Shown here piece by piece: positions 8,366-17,053 of a stretch of 64,000 nucleotides of DNA. A program made the translations under genes and the position numbers. This stretch comes from Agrobacterium sp. RAC06 (GTDB lineage: Bacteria > Pseudomonadota > Alphaproteobacteria > Rhizobiales > Rhizobiaceae). The notes below the pieces were generated by a model. That model worked only from the letters and a program-made list of their open reading frames with translations. It was not told the DNA's origin and did no database searches. The DNA lies in NCBI RefSeq assembly GCF_001713475.1, contig NZ_CP016499.1, forward strand, positions 3,721,501 to 3,785,500, written 5' to 3'. The first letter of the stretch is position 1. Each line of letters starts with the position of its first letter.

Positions 8366-9229
8366 TCAATCGACGGCGCGCGGGAAGAGACCCCGCGGAC
8401 GGAACAGCAGGACCAGCAGGAAGGCGATATGGCCCGAGAGGATCTGCCATTCCGGATTGATGGCGGCCCCGACGGTCTGGGCCACACCTAAAATGATGCC
8501 GCCGGCGAGCGTGCCCCAGAGCGAGCCGAGCCCGCCAATGATGACGGCTTCAAAAGCATAGATGAGACGTGCCGGCCCGGCTGTCGGATCAAAATTGGCG
8601 CGGGTGCCGAGATAGAGGGCGGCGATGGTGACGATCACCATGGCGAGCCCGGTTGCGATGGCAAAGATCTGGTTCGGACGGATGCCCATCAGGCCTGCTG
8701 TCACGACATCGTCGGAGGTCGCGCGGAATGCACGGCCAAGCGCCGTCTTGTAGATCAGCTGGTTGAGGCCGACGATGACCAGGATCGCGGAGGCGAAGGT
8801 CAGGAGCGGCATCACGCCGGCATTGATGCCGCCGAGCGAGAGCGACGCCTGTTCCAGCGCGCCTGCGGGGATGCGCTGGCTGTCGGCGGTGAAGGCTTCG
8901 AGAAGCCCGTTCTGGATGACGATCGACAGGCCGAAGGTGACGAGCAGAGGCGGCAGGATGTCCTTGCCCAGCGTCCGGTTGAGCAGGTGATATTGCAGCA
9001 GGTAACCGACCCCGAACATCAGCGGACCGGCGATCAGGGCCGCCAGGAATGGATTCAGCCCAAGCGTCGAGACGAGCAGCAGGATGAGGAAGGCGGCGAA
9101 GACGATCAGGTCGCCATGGGCGAGATTGACGAGCCGCATGATGCCGAAAACGAGCGACAGGCCGGCGGCGAAGAGGGCATAGAGCCCGCCGAGCAGGATG
9201 CCCTGGAGAATGGTATCAAGCCAGTTCAT
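8366..9229 (-). CDS. ABC permease, LivH type
   Basis: A 287-residue inner-membrane subunit that pairs with LivM. It begins MNWLDTILQGILLGGLYALFA and shows the family's GLSLVFGIMRLVNLAHGD signature, about eight membrane segments and the ATPase-contact loop RATSDDVVTAGLMGI. It overlaps the livF stop by 14 nt and is 7 nt from livM. Its ligand is presumably an aromatic acid, inferred from the operon. Confidence 0.9.
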   Translation of the reverse strand: MNWLDTILQGILLGGLYALFAAGLSLVFGIMRLVNLAHGDLIVFAAFLILLLVSTLGLNPFLAALIAGPLMFGVGYLLQYHLLNRTLGKDILPPLLVTFGLSIVIQNGLLEAFTADSQRIPAGALEQASLSLGGINAGVMPLLTFASAILVIVGLNQLIYKTALGRAFRATSDDVVTAGLMGIRPNQIFAIATGLAMVIVTIAALYLGTRANFDPTAGPARLIYAFEAVIIGGLGSLWGTLAGGIILGVAQTVGAAINPEWQILSGHIAFLLVLLFRPRGLFPRAVD

Positions 9230-9935
9230 GGGGTTCCGCTCCGAAATAGGCCGCGTGGATGTCGGCGCGGTCGAGTTCTGCGGGGCGCCCTTCCAGGGTG
9301 ACCCGACCCTCCATCATGCAATAGACCCGGTCTGCAACATCAAGCGCCTGGGCGATGTCCTGCTCGACGATGACGATCGCCGCACCCGTTTCGCGGATGC
9401 GCGGGAAGGCGGCATAGATGTCCTTGATGACGACAGGGGCGAGGCCGAGGCTGAGTTCGTCGCAGAGCAGCACTTCCGGATTGGACATCAGCGCCCGGCC
9501 GATCGCGACCATCTGTTGCTGGCCACCTGAGAGTGCCGTCGAGGGGTTACGGCGACGCTCCTTCAGGATCGGGAAGAGTTCATAGACTGTTTCGAGCGAC
9601 CAGGGACCGCTCACCTTTCGGCCGTGGCGACCAACGAGAAGGTTCTCCTCGACCGTGAGCGAAGGGAACAGCCGGCGCCCTTCCGGCACAAGCGCGATGC
9701 CTCGGGCCATGACGTCGGGTGATGCAAGCGCGCCGATCGGCTGGCCGCGATGCAGGACGGCGGCAGGATCATTGCGCAGCACGCCTGCTATCGAGCGCAT
9801 CAGCGTCGATTTGCCCGCGCCATTTGCGCCGATCACGGCGATCGTCTCGCCGGGATTGAGGACGAGATCGACACCGAACAGGGCCTGGAAGTCGCCGTAG
9901 AAGGCGGTGAGGTTCTTCGTTTCGATGAGGCTCAT
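9216..9935 (-). CDS. ABC ATPase, LivF type
   Basis: A 239-residue ATPase with Walker A GANGAGKST (residues 33-41), Q-loop region VPEGRRLFPSLTVEENL typical of LivF, signature LSGGQQQ, Walker B VLLCDELSLGLAP and the H-loop replaced by the LivF-type VEQD. It energises the LivHM permease. It starts 3 nt after the livG stop. The order in this operon is binding protein, G, F, H, M, hydroxylase, dioxygenase. Confidence 0.92.
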   Translation of the reverse strand: MSLIETKNLTAFYGDFQALFGVDLVLNPGETIAVIGANGAGKSTLMRSIAGVLRNDPAAVLHRGQPIGALASPDVMARGIALVPEGRRLFPSLTVEENLLVGRHGRKVSGPWSLETVYELFPILKERRRNPSTALSGGQQQMVAIGRALMSNPEVLLCDELSLGLAPVVIKDIYAAFPRIRETGAAIVIVEQDIAQALDVADRVYCMMEGRVTLEGRPAELDRADIHAAYFGAEPHELA

Positions 9936-9938
9936 GGT

Positions 9939-10658
9939 TCAGACCTCCATGCCCAGATAGATTTCGCGCACCTCGCGCGAATTCATAATGGTCTGCGGAT
10001 CGCCATGGCCGATCATCCGCCCGAAGTTCAGGACCAGGATCTTCTCGGCGACCGCGTTTAAGGCGTGTAGAACATGCTCGATCCAGATGATCGCCATACC
10101 GCGCTGGTGAACGCGCTTGATCGTTGCGACGAGCTGCCGGCACTCGCCTTCGGTCAGCCCGCCGGCGATCTCGTCGAGCAGGAGAAGCTTGGGCCTGGTG
10201 GCAAGGGCCCGGGCGAGTTCCAGCCGCTTGCGCTCGAGCAGCGTCAGGCTGCCCGCTGGGCGGTTCGCCTTTGCGATCAGGCCGGTCTCGACGAGGATCT
10301 CGGCGCAGAATTCCGCGACCTCGGCTTCGCTGCTTTCACTGCCGAAGGCGCCAGCGACGATCAGGTTTTCGAAGACCGTCAGTCGCTCGAAGGGCTGAGG
10401 GATCTGGAAGGTGCGGCCCATGCCGGCGAAACAGCGCTGCATCGGTGGGACATTGGTCACGTCGCGACCATCGAAATGAACAGTGCCCTTGGCGACGGAG
10501 AGGTTGCCGGTGATCAGGTTGAACAGCGTCGACTTGCCGGCGCCGTTCGGTCCGATGATGCCCAGCGCTTCGCCGGGTTCGACGGAAAAGCCGATATCCT
10601 CGGCGACCACCAGGGCCCCGAAGGATTTCGACACACCATTCAATTCCAGGATCGGCAT
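9939..10658 (-). CDS. ABC ATPase, LivG type
   Basis: A 239-residue ATPase with Walker A GPNGAGKST, LivG-type GMGRTFQIPQPFERLTVFENL, a degenerate signature (GSLTLLERKRLELARAL, where LSGGQ is usually LxxxxR in LivG), Walker B LLLLDEIAGGL and IWIEHVLHAL. It forms a heterodimer with LivF. Start at 10658 has GGAGGAG upstream. It is 70 nt from the binding-protein gene. Confidence 0.92.
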   Translation of the reverse strand: MPILELNGVSKSFGALVVAEDIGFSVEPGEALGIIGPNGAGKSTLFNLITGNLSVAKGTVHFDGRDVTNVPPMQRCFAGMGRTFQIPQPFERLTVFENLIVAGAFGSESSEAEVAEFCAEILVETGLIAKANRPAGSLTLLERKRLELARALATRPKLLLLDEIAGGLTEGECRQLVATIKRVHQRGMAIIWIEHVLHALNAVAEKILVLNFGRMIGHGDPQTIMNSREVREIYLGMEV

Positions 10659-10728
10659 GGACACTCCTCCGTCAGGCTTGCGGCGCCCCGACAAGCACGG
10701 GACACCGCAGCCACATGCTTCACAGGGG

Positions 10729-12024
10729 TCAGCTCAGCGCTTCCACCTTGCCGCCGAGCGGGATGTTCGGTGCCTGGCCGTTTTCGACGACGACCAGATC
10801 GTAACCACCGCCGGATTTCAGCCGCCACTGGCCGCCGACGAGCGGGGTCTTGGCGACGTTCTTCTGGGCGAAGGGCGGCAGGTTGGCGTTGTTCCAGGCG
10901 ATCGGGCCGACCAGCGTGTCGAGTTTGGTTTCGCCGATAGCCTTGGCTACCGCATCGCCATCCGTCACGTCTTCCGCGCGCTTCATGACGTCGACCGCCA
11001 GTTCGAAGAGCGCATGGGCAAAGCCGATCGGCTGTGTCCACGGGCGGCCGGTTGCCGTGGTAAAGGCGGCAGCCACATCGGAAGCGGTCTCGCCTGTCAG
11101 CGAGGACTTGAAGGGATGAGACGGCGTCCACCACACTTCGGTCGAGAGGTTGTGGCCGGCATCGCCCAGGGCTTCCACGGTCTGCGGGAAAAGCAGCGCC
11201 TTGCCGATCGAGGCGATCTTGGGTTTAAGGCCCTGCTGCTTGGCCTGATTCCAGAAGGTGGTCAGGTCAGGCGGGATCATCACGCCGGTGAGGATCTCGG
11301 TCTCGGCCTGCTTGAAGGCGTTGATCTGGGCGGAGAAATCGTCGGTCAGGTTTTGATAGCGGCCGGTGTCGGTCAGGCCATAGCCGAGCTTTTCGAGCAC
11401 CGGCGGGAAGCCGACGACCTTGTCGCCCCAGGCATTGCCGTCGCCGTCGTTCGGGAAAAGGCCGCCAACCTTCTTATTGGTTTCGATCTGACCCCACATG
11501 CCGGTGAAGACGGCAATGATGTCCTCAAGACCCCAAAAGAAGTGATAGGCATAGTTGAATGGCTTCCAGCTCGCAGGGTCGCCGGGATTGCCCTGCTGTC
11601 CGATGAACCAGGGCTGCCAGGGGGCAACCGTTGACAGGCAGGGGACCTGCTCGGCTTCGCAAGTGGTGGAGACCGGATTGGTGGTTTCGGGCGTCGAGGA
11701 GACGAGCATCAGGTTGATCTCGTCGTCGACGACCAGTTCTTTCGCAACTTCCGCCGCACGGTTCGGGTTGGACTGGCTGTCCTTGACGATGACCTCGTAG
11801 TTCAGGCCCATCTTCTTGGTTGTGGCAAGGAAGCCGTCGATGACGAACTTGTCGGCTTCACCGAAAGCAGCGAGTGGGCCCGTCTGCGGGCTGACATAGC
11901 CGAGCTTCACCGCTGCTGACTGCGCAATCGCCGGGGCGGCAAGGCCCGAGGTTGCCAGCACGGCGCCACCGGCTGCCGTCGTCTGCAGGAATTTGCGTCT
12001 CGTGAACATGTTTCCTCCCATCAT
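10729..12024 (-). CDS. periplasmic solute-binding protein of a LIV-type importer, copy 1
   Basis: A 431-residue periplasmic type-1 binding protein with a twin-arginine signal (TRRKFLQTTAAGG, cut after APAIAQ). The mature part begins KLGYVSPQTGPLAAFGE, typical of aromatic-acid-binding members of the family. It delivers ligand to the LivGFHM genes immediately downstream. It is closely similar throughout to the protein at 15073-16347 (shared QPWFIGQQGNPGDP, FNYAYHFFWGLEDIIAVF-like and NKKVGGLFPNDGDGNAWG-like blocks), so one arose by duplication. Start: two ATGs at 12024/12021 follow GGGAGGAG; a later ATG at 12009 also has GGGAGG. Confidence 0.9.
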   Translation of the reverse strand: MMGGNMFTRRKFLQTTAAGGAVLATSGLAAPAIAQSAAVKLGYVSPQTGPLAAFGEADKFVIDGFLATTKKMGLNYEVIVKDSQSNPNRAAEVAKELVVDDEINLMLVSSTPETTNPVSTTCEAEQVPCLSTVAPWQPWFIGQQGNPGDPASWKPFNYAYHFFWGLEDIIAVFTGMWGQIETNKKVGGLFPNDGDGNAWGDKVVGFPPVLEKLGYGLTDTGRYQNLTDDFSAQINAFKQAETEILTGVMIPPDLTTFWNQAKQQGLKPKIASIGKALLFPQTVEALGDAGHNLSTEVWWTPSHPFKSSLTGETASDVAAAFTTATGRPWTQPIGFAHALFELAVDVMKRAEDVTDGDAVAKAIGETKLDTLVGPIAWNNANLPPFAQKNVAKTPLVGGQWRLKSGGGYDLVVVENGQAPNIPLGGKVEALS

Positions 12025-12070
12025 CGTCTCTCCTCCCAAAGAGTGCGCAGCGCGCGAGATGTCGTCTCTG

Positions 12071-13126
12071 TCAGTCGGGCCTGACGCCCTCCCAGGCCTT
12101 TTGCAGAAGTGTGCGGATCGACGAGCGGTCGATCGGACGCGGGTTCCAGTAGGGGTTTTCGGTGGCGATATTGGTCGCTCGATCCAGATCGGCTTCAGTG
12201 AGACCGAAATCCTTCAGCGATAGGGGCGCGCCGATCGACTTGGCAAAGTCCCAGAGACCGCCGCCGATGGAGCCGCCGAAGAGTTCGGCTGCTGCCTTGA
12301 GCTCTTGTTCGGCGGCCTCGGCATTGAAGGCGGCCGTGTGTGGCAGCATGACCGCATGGGTTTCGGCATGGGGCGTGTCGAAAGAGCCGCCCAGCGTGTG
12401 GCAGATCTTGTGGTGCAGCGCCATGCCGACAGTGCCGAGCACCGTGCCGCAAAGCCAGGCGCCATAGAGCGCTTCCGCCCGCGCCTCGGTGGCTTCAGGG
12501 CTCTTCACCAGAACCGGAAGGCTATCCCTAAATGCCCGTAGACCGTCGAGCGCCATCAGCGTCGAGACCGGGTTGCGATCCTGGGCGTAGAGGCCCTCGA
12601 CCGCATGGGCCATGGCATTCAAGCCACTCGTGACGCTCATGCCGACGGGAAGACCAAGGGTCAGATCCGGATCATAGATCACCACTTCCGGCAGGATGCT
12701 GGCGTTCCGGACCGTCGTCTTTCGACCGCCTTCGGTCTGGCCGAGGATCGGAGTGACTTCAGAGCCGGCATAGGTCGTGGGAATGACGACCTGCAGCAGA
12801 TCGGTGCGATAGGCGATTGCCTTGCCGAGCCCGGTTGTGGAGCCTCCACCGAGCGAGACCACGCAGTCGGCTTCTGTTTCGTGAGCGATCTTCAGCGCTT
12901 TCTCCGTCACATCGACGGGTGTGTGCATGACGGCACCCGAGAAGACACCAACTGAGAGGGCTCCGAGCCGATCGGAGAGGGCTTCTGCATCCGCCTTCTG
13001 GTGCGGCGTTGCGAGGACCAGCGCACGGCGGCAGCCGAGGGCTTCCACGGCGCCGCTAACCTCTGCGCTGCGGCCGGAGCCGAAAAGTATACGCGCCGGG
13101 CTGCCAGCATAGGTGAAGCTCTTCAT
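12071..13126 (-). CDS. maleylacetate reductase
   Basis: A 351-residue iron-containing-alcohol-dehydrogenase-family enzyme that reduces maleylacetate to 3-oxoadipate with NAD(P)H. Family marks are the GGGSTTG nucleotide motif, IPTTYAGSEVTPILG, and the histidine block HHKICHTLGGSFDTPHAETHAV, characteristic of maleylacetate reductases. The ATG overlaps the TGA of the hydroxyquinol dioxygenase gene (ATGA), which makes the two steps hydroxyquinol to maleylacetate to 3-oxoadipate translationally coupled. Genes for 3-oxoadipate activation and thiolysis are not in the window. Confidence 0.92.
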   Translation of the reverse strand: MKSFTYAGSPARILFGSGRSAEVSGAVEALGCRRALVLATPHQKADAEALSDRLGALSVGVFSGAVMHTPVDVTEKALKIAHETEADCVVSLGGGSTTGLGKAIAYRTDLLQVVIPTTYAGSEVTPILGQTEGGRKTTVRNASILPEVVIYDPDLTLGLPVGMSVTSGLNAMAHAVEGLYAQDRNPVSTLMALDGLRAFRDSLPVLVKSPEATEARAEALYGAWLCGTVLGTVGMALHHKICHTLGGSFDTPHAETHAVMLPHTAAFNAEAAEQELKAAAELFGGSIGGGLWDFAKSIGAPLSLKDFGLTEADLDRATNIATENPYWNPRPIDRSSIRTLLQKAWEGVRPD

Positions 13127-13995
13127 TTTCCCCTCCCGGGCCGTGCGCGGACCATGACGAACTTGACGCTGATGCGCGAGGTGGGTTTTCCGTCGATCTC
13201 CGTCTGCTCGAACGGATGCACCAGTTCGGGTCGGACGCCGAACAGCGCATCTTCACCGAGTCTCGGATCCTCAGAATCGTAGATATGTGTGGTGATCGTC
13301 TCGAAGCCGGGTGCCCGCACGACGAAATGCAGATGCGCTGGACGGTGCAGCGGATAGCCCGCCTGGGCGAACAGCCGCCCCACAGGACCGTCACCGGGGA
13401 CGCCGTAACCTGCCGGCCTCACCGTGCGATAGTGGAACCTGCCGTTCTGATCTGGGCGGAACAGACCCCGTAGGTTGAATTCGGGCTGCAGATCCGGCTG
13501 CTGGTTCTCGTAGAAGCCTTCGGCATTCGCCTGCCATGTTATGATTTCAGCCGTGGTGATCGGCAGGCCGTCCAGATCTTCGACGCGGCCCTCGACCAGC
13601 AGCGGCTCGCCTTCGCCGTCGAGCGAGATGGAACTGCCCAGTGCCCGCTCCGGGGTATCCGTCCGGAAGAACGGCCCGCGGATGGTGTTGGGGGTGGCGC
13701 CGGACGGGCGGCGAGAGTTGATCTCTTCCACAAGCGCCGAAGCGCCGACGAGATCCGAAAACAGCACCCATTCCTGGCGGCGTTCGTCCGAGGCGTGGCC
13801 CACTTCGGTCAGGAAGTCGAGCACTTTGCGCCATTGCTCCGGTGTCGGGCGGAATTCCTTGACGAGATCGTGCACATGGCAGACCACGGCAGAGAGCAGG
13901 CGCGCGGTTGCGTCATCGGTCGTGCCGAAGCGGCTCGTGAAAGCCTCGGCAGAGGTGGCTTCATTGAAGGTGATGAGGTCTGCGGCCCGCGACAT
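13123..13995 (-). CDS. hydroxyquinol 1,2-dioxygenase
   Basis: A 290-residue intradiol dioxygenase that cleaves hydroxyquinol to maleylacetate. N-terminal domain at about residues 25-100 and iron ligands Tyr162 (EGFYENQQ), Tyr197 (AGYGVPGDGPVG), His221 and His223 (RPAHLHFVV). It is the first gene of the minus-strand operon and is fused by overlap to maleylacetate reductase, so the substrate assignment is stronger than for the other two copies. Its start lies about 100 bp from the divergent LysR gene, and GGGAGGAG precedes the ATG. Regulation by that LysR protein is likely. Confidence 0.92.
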   Translation of the reverse strand: MSRAADLITFNEATSAEAFTSRFGTTDDATARLLSAVVCHVHDLVKEFRPTPEQWRKVLDFLTEVGHASDERRQEWVLFSDLVGASALVEEINSRRPSGATPNTIRGPFFRTDTPERALGSSISLDGEGEPLLVEGRVEDLDGLPITTAEIITWQANAEGFYENQQPDLQPEFNLRGLFRPDQNGRFHYRTVRPAGYGVPGDGPVGRLFAQAGYPLHRPAHLHFVVRAPGFETITTHIYDSEDPRLGEDALFGVRPELVHPFEQTEIDGKPTSRISVKFVMVRARPGRGK

Positions 13996-14080
13996 GCATC
14001 TCCTCCCAAATCCGCATTGCTGGTCGAGAGGAAACTAGCAGGGCTCGCATGCAGGATTGATGATTTGTTTGGGAGTCAAT

Positions 14081-14095
14081 ATAACAATCCGTTAT
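14081..14095. promoter_or_regulatory. LysR-type operator overlapping the start codon, module 1
   Basis: ATAAC-AATCC-GTTAT is a perfect 5-bp inverted repeat with the LysR T-N11-A spacing. Its right arm contains the first two bases of the LysR ATG at 14094. An equivalent site (ATAGC-AGATC-GCTAT) sits at exactly the same place in the second LysR gene at 18185-18199. This suggests tight autorepression together with control of the divergent dioxygenase operon. Confidence 0.6.
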
Positions 14096-15044
14096 GAAGT
14101 TCGATGAGCGACACCTGATCCAACTGGCTGCCGTGGTCAAAACCGGCGGTGTAACCGAAGGTGCAGCCCTGCTGGGGCTGGCCCAGCCGGCTGTGTCACG
14201 CACTTTGTCGATGCTGGAAAAGAGAATTGGCGAACCGCTCTTCATCAAGGGTAGGCGCCCAATGCAGCCAACGCCGCTCGGGATTGCGCTGGCGGAACAT
14301 GGGCTTGCCATGCTGGCTGCCTCCCGCAAGGCTTCCGATCTGATGGAAAGTTTCCGGGTCGGCAAAAGCGGCGTGGTGCGGGTTGGCGGCAGCCCGTTCT
14401 TCATGGATTCGCTGATTGCCGGCATGTGTGCCGAGTTTCAGGCGACCCATCCTGATGTGCGGATCGACCAGTCCTATGGCTATTTTCCGGATTTGCGTGC
14501 TGCTCTGAAGGCCGACCAGATCGATCTGGCGATCTGCCCGATCGATATTCTGGATGAGGGCTCGGGCCTTGCCTTCCAGCAGATCCTGCCTGGCCGCAAT
14601 GTCATTGCCTGCCGGGTCACGCATCCGCTGCTCCTGAAACGTCGTCTGCAGCCGGCCCATCTTCTCGATTATGCCTGGGTGGCCCCGCCGCCTGGCAGTC
14701 CGCTGCTGGCAGACCTGCGAGCCCTGCTGCTCTCGTTCGGCGCGACTGAGATCCGCATCCGTTATTCGGGCGGGTCGCTTGCGAGTGTGGTCAATTATCT
14801 GAAAGCGGCGGACGCGCTGACCGTGATGCCGCATAGCGTGGTCTTTGCGCAGCGCAAGGAAAAGACGATCACGGCCCTGCCGATCAACATTCCACATCCG
14901 GAGCGCGCGCTTGCCATCCTCAGGCGTGTCGATGCGCCGCGGTCTCCGGCGGTCGAACAGTTTTCAGCCTTCATCCGCTCAGGTTTCGACAACCTGAAGC
15001 ACCTGATCAAACGGCACGAGGAAGCCGTGGTCTGGGGCAGTTAA
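14094..15044 (+). CDS. LysR-family regulator of the hydroxyquinol operon
   Basis: A 316-residue LysR regulator: helix-turn-helix at about residues 5-65 (LIQLAAVVKTGGVTEGAALLG, AQPAVSRTLSMLEKRIGEPLF) and a two-lobe effector domain (about 92-295). It is divergent from the hydroxyquinol dioxygenase gene, the usual LysR layout, so it probably activates that operon in response to a pathway intermediate. It is strikingly similar to the LysR protein at 18198-19175 in length, N-terminus (MKFDERHLIQLAAV versus MKIDERHLVQLAAV) and C-terminus (RHEEAVVWG versus RHERSIVWG). Effector unknown. Confidence 0.9.
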   Translation: MKFDERHLIQLAAVVKTGGVTEGAALLGLAQPAVSRTLSMLEKRIGEPLFIKGRRPMQPTPLGIALAEHGLAMLAASRKASDLMESFRVGKSGVVRVGGSPFFMDSLIAGMCAEFQATHPDVRIDQSYGYFPDLRAALKADQIDLAICPIDILDEGSGLAFQQILPGRNVIACRVTHPLLLKRRLQPAHLLDYAWVAPPPGSPLLADLRALLLSFGATEIRIRYSGGSLASVVNYLKAADALTVMPHSVVFAQRKEKTITALPINIPHPERALAILRRVDAPRSPAVEQFSAFIRSGFDNLKHLIKRHEEAVVWGS

Positions 15045-15045
15045 C

Positions 15046-15073
15046 GGGCCCGCGAGGGCGGGCCCATTTGTTT
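15046..15073 (+). terminator. Rho-independent terminator after the module-1 LysR gene
   Basis: GGGCCCGC-GAGG-GCGGGCCC is a perfect 8-bp GC stem with a 4-nt loop, followed by ATTTGTTT. It lies directly after the LysR stop and at the end of the convergent binding-protein gene, so it may serve both strands, though the T-run favours the plus strand. Confidence 0.8.
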
Positions 15074-16347
15074 CATGCAAGCGCTTCCATCTTGCCGGCG
15101 GTCGGGATGTTCGGTGCCGTCTTGTTGTCGACGATGACGAGGTCGAAAGTGCCATCGTCCTTGCGCCGCCACTGGCCGCCGACGAGCGGCGTCTTGGTGA
15201 CGTTCTTGGCTGCAAAGGGCGGCACGCCCAGGCCGTTCCATTCGACGCGGCCGACGATCGTGTCGACCTTGGAAGAGGCGATTGCCGCTGCAACGGCTTC
15301 GGCATCGGTGACGTCGCTCACCCGTCCCATCACATTGGTCGCCATCTCGAAGAGCGAGTGGATGAAGCCGATGGGCTGTGTCCAGGGGCGACCGGTTTTG
15401 GCGGTGAAGTCGGCGGCGAGTTCGCCGGCGCTCTGGCCCGTCAGCGATGACTTGAACGGATGCTGCGCAGACCACCAGACCTCCGAGGAGAGGTTGTGGC
15501 CGGCCGCGCCAAGCGTCTCGACCGATTGCGGGAAAAGGATCGCCTTGGCGACGGTGACAGCCTTCGGATTGAAGCCTTGTTGTTTCGCCTGGTTCCAGAA
15601 GGTCGTAAAGTCAGGTGGAATGACGACGCCGGTGATGATGTCGCACTGGCCGTCCTTGAAGGCATTCACCTGGGCGGTGAAGTCGTCGGTCAGGTTCTGG
15701 TAACGGCCCGGATCCAGGAGATCGAAGCCGGCCTGAGCGAGGCCCGGCTTCAGGCCGACATTCGGATCACCCCAGGCATTGCCGTCTGCATCATTGGGGA
15801 AGAGGCCGCCGACCTTTTTGTTGGTGTCAAGCTGGCTCCACATGTTGGTGAAGACGGCGATGACGTCTTCCAGGCCCCAGAAGTAATGGTAAGCGAAGTC
15901 GAACGGTTTCCAGCTTTCTGGGTCGCCTGGATTGCCTTGCTGGCCGATGAACCACGGCTGCCATGGCGCCTTGGTGGAGATGCACGGGATGCCTTCGGCC
16001 TCGCAGGTGGTGGCGACCGGATTGGTGTTTTCCGGGGTCGAGGCGACCAGCATCATATTGATCTCGTCGGAGAGGATGAGTTCCTTCGCCACATCCGCTG
16101 CCCGGTTCGAGTTGGACTGGCTGTCCTTGACGATGATCTCGAAGTTCTTCCCCGCCTCGGTCGCGAGGAAGGAAGCGATGTTGTAGGCGTCACTCTCGCC
16201 GAAGCTCGCCAGCGGGCCGGTCTGCGGGCTGACATAGCCGAGCTTGATCTTGGCCCCTTGGGCGATCGCCGGTGCAGCGAGGCCCCCGAAACCATAGGCG
16301 AGACCGGTAGCAGCCCCTGCCTTCAGCAGTTTTCTGCGCGTAATCAT
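15073..16347 (-). CDS. periplasmic solute-binding protein of a LIV-type importer, copy 2
   Basis: A 424-residue periplasmic binding protein with a twin-arginine signal (ITRRKLLKAGAATG, cut after APAIAQ) and mature start KIKLGYVSPQTGPLASFGE. It is a paralogue of the 10729-12024 protein, but its operon (MhqO-like, MhqD-like, this gene) has no permease or ATPase genes. It therefore probably docks to the LivGFHM complex encoded 5 kb away, widening the substrate range. It is the last gene of its operon. Confidence 0.9.
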   Translation of the reverse strand: MITRRKLLKAGAATGLAYGFGGLAAPAIAQGAKIKLGYVSPQTGPLASFGESDAYNIASFLATEAGKNFEIIVKDSQSNSNRAADVAKELILSDEINMMLVASTPENTNPVATTCEAEGIPCISTKAPWQPWFIGQQGNPGDPESWKPFDFAYHYFWGLEDVIAVFTNMWSQLDTNKKVGGLFPNDADGNAWGDPNVGLKPGLAQAGFDLLDPGRYQNLTDDFTAQVNAFKDGQCDIITGVVIPPDFTTFWNQAKQQGFNPKAVTVAKAILFPQSVETLGAAGHNLSSEVWWSAQHPFKSSLTGQSAGELAADFTAKTGRPWTQPIGFIHSLFEMATNVMGRVSDVTDAEAVAAAIASSKVDTIVGRVEWNGLGVPPFAAKNVTKTPLVGGQWRRKDDGTFDLVIVDNKTAPNIPTAGKMEALA

Positions 16348-16377
16348 GCTGTCCTCCTCCCAGTTGTGTTTGTGAAA

Positions 16378-17040
16378 CTATGCCGCGACGCGGCGAAATG
16401 GCCGGCTTCCCTCCATAAGATCCTGCAGGATCGCGTCCAATGCTGCGACTTCCATCTCGGACGCCTGGTGTGTTCGGCCCGGAAACAATTCGCATCGGAG
16501 CCTCGCCCGCGCCCTCCCAAGCGCTTCCGAGGCTTCTGCGAAAGCCGAGACAGGGATCCAGGGATCCTGATCGGAGCCGGTGAGATAGACGGGCATGCCG
16601 TCGAGATCGCGTGCGGGACGCTGGTCCGCCGCCTGACCCACACGGCAGCCGGTGAGATTGACCATCGCGCCGTTCCATGGCCCGAAGGCCATGGCATATT
16701 CGAGCGACAGGCAGGCGCCCTGGCTGAAGCCGCCGATCAAGAGCGGTTTTTTCGCACCGCCTGCCTGTCGCAGGGCCCCCACAAGCCCGTTGATATAGTC
16801 GAGTGAGGCCGTCAACTCGGTGCGTGTCGGGTCTGTCAGCGCGTCGGTCGCACGTGCCGCATACCAGCTGTTGCCGCTTGCTCGGGGCAGGCAAAAGGCC
16901 ACCCCGCGCACCGAGAGCTTGCCGATCACCTGCTCGATCATGTCCTCGGGCGATTGGGTTCGCCCATGAACGAAGACGCAGAGTACCTCGGCCTCCGCGG
17001 GTGCAACTCCTGCGGATAGCGGCTCGCCGTGAATGGCCAT
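16378..17040 (-). CDS. alpha/beta hydrolase, MhqD/carboxylesterase-like
   Basis: A 220-residue serine hydrolase of the phospholipase/carboxylesterase family. The nucleophile elbow GGFSQG (about residue 107-112), Asp in GSDQDPWIP and His in PGRTHQ form the expected triad; oxyanion region is VFVHGRTQSPEDM. Family members with an adjacent glyoxalase-fold dioxygenase occur in hydroquinone/quinone detoxification (MhqD with MhqO in Bacillus). It lies 13 bp after the dioxygenase gene, so it probably hydrolyses a ring-cleavage product. No signal peptide; cytoplasmic. Confidence 0.78.
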   Translation of the reverse strand: MAIHGEPLSAGVAPAEAEVLCVFVHGRTQSPEDMIEQVIGKLSVRGVAFCLPRASGNSWYAARATDALTDPTRTELTASLDYINGLVGALRQAGGAKKPLLIGGFSQGACLSLEYAMAFGPWNGAMVNLTGCRVGQAADQRPARDLDGMPVYLTGSDQDPWIPVSAFAEASEALGRARARLRCELFPGRTHQASEMEVAALDAILQDLMEGSRPFRRVAA

Positions 17041-17053
17041 GCTCGCCTCCGGA

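Noticed and set aside
15460..16806. Open plus-strand frame of 448 codons across the second binding-protein gene and the hydrolase
   Set aside because: It spans two well-supported minus-strand genes and has no motif or start signal.
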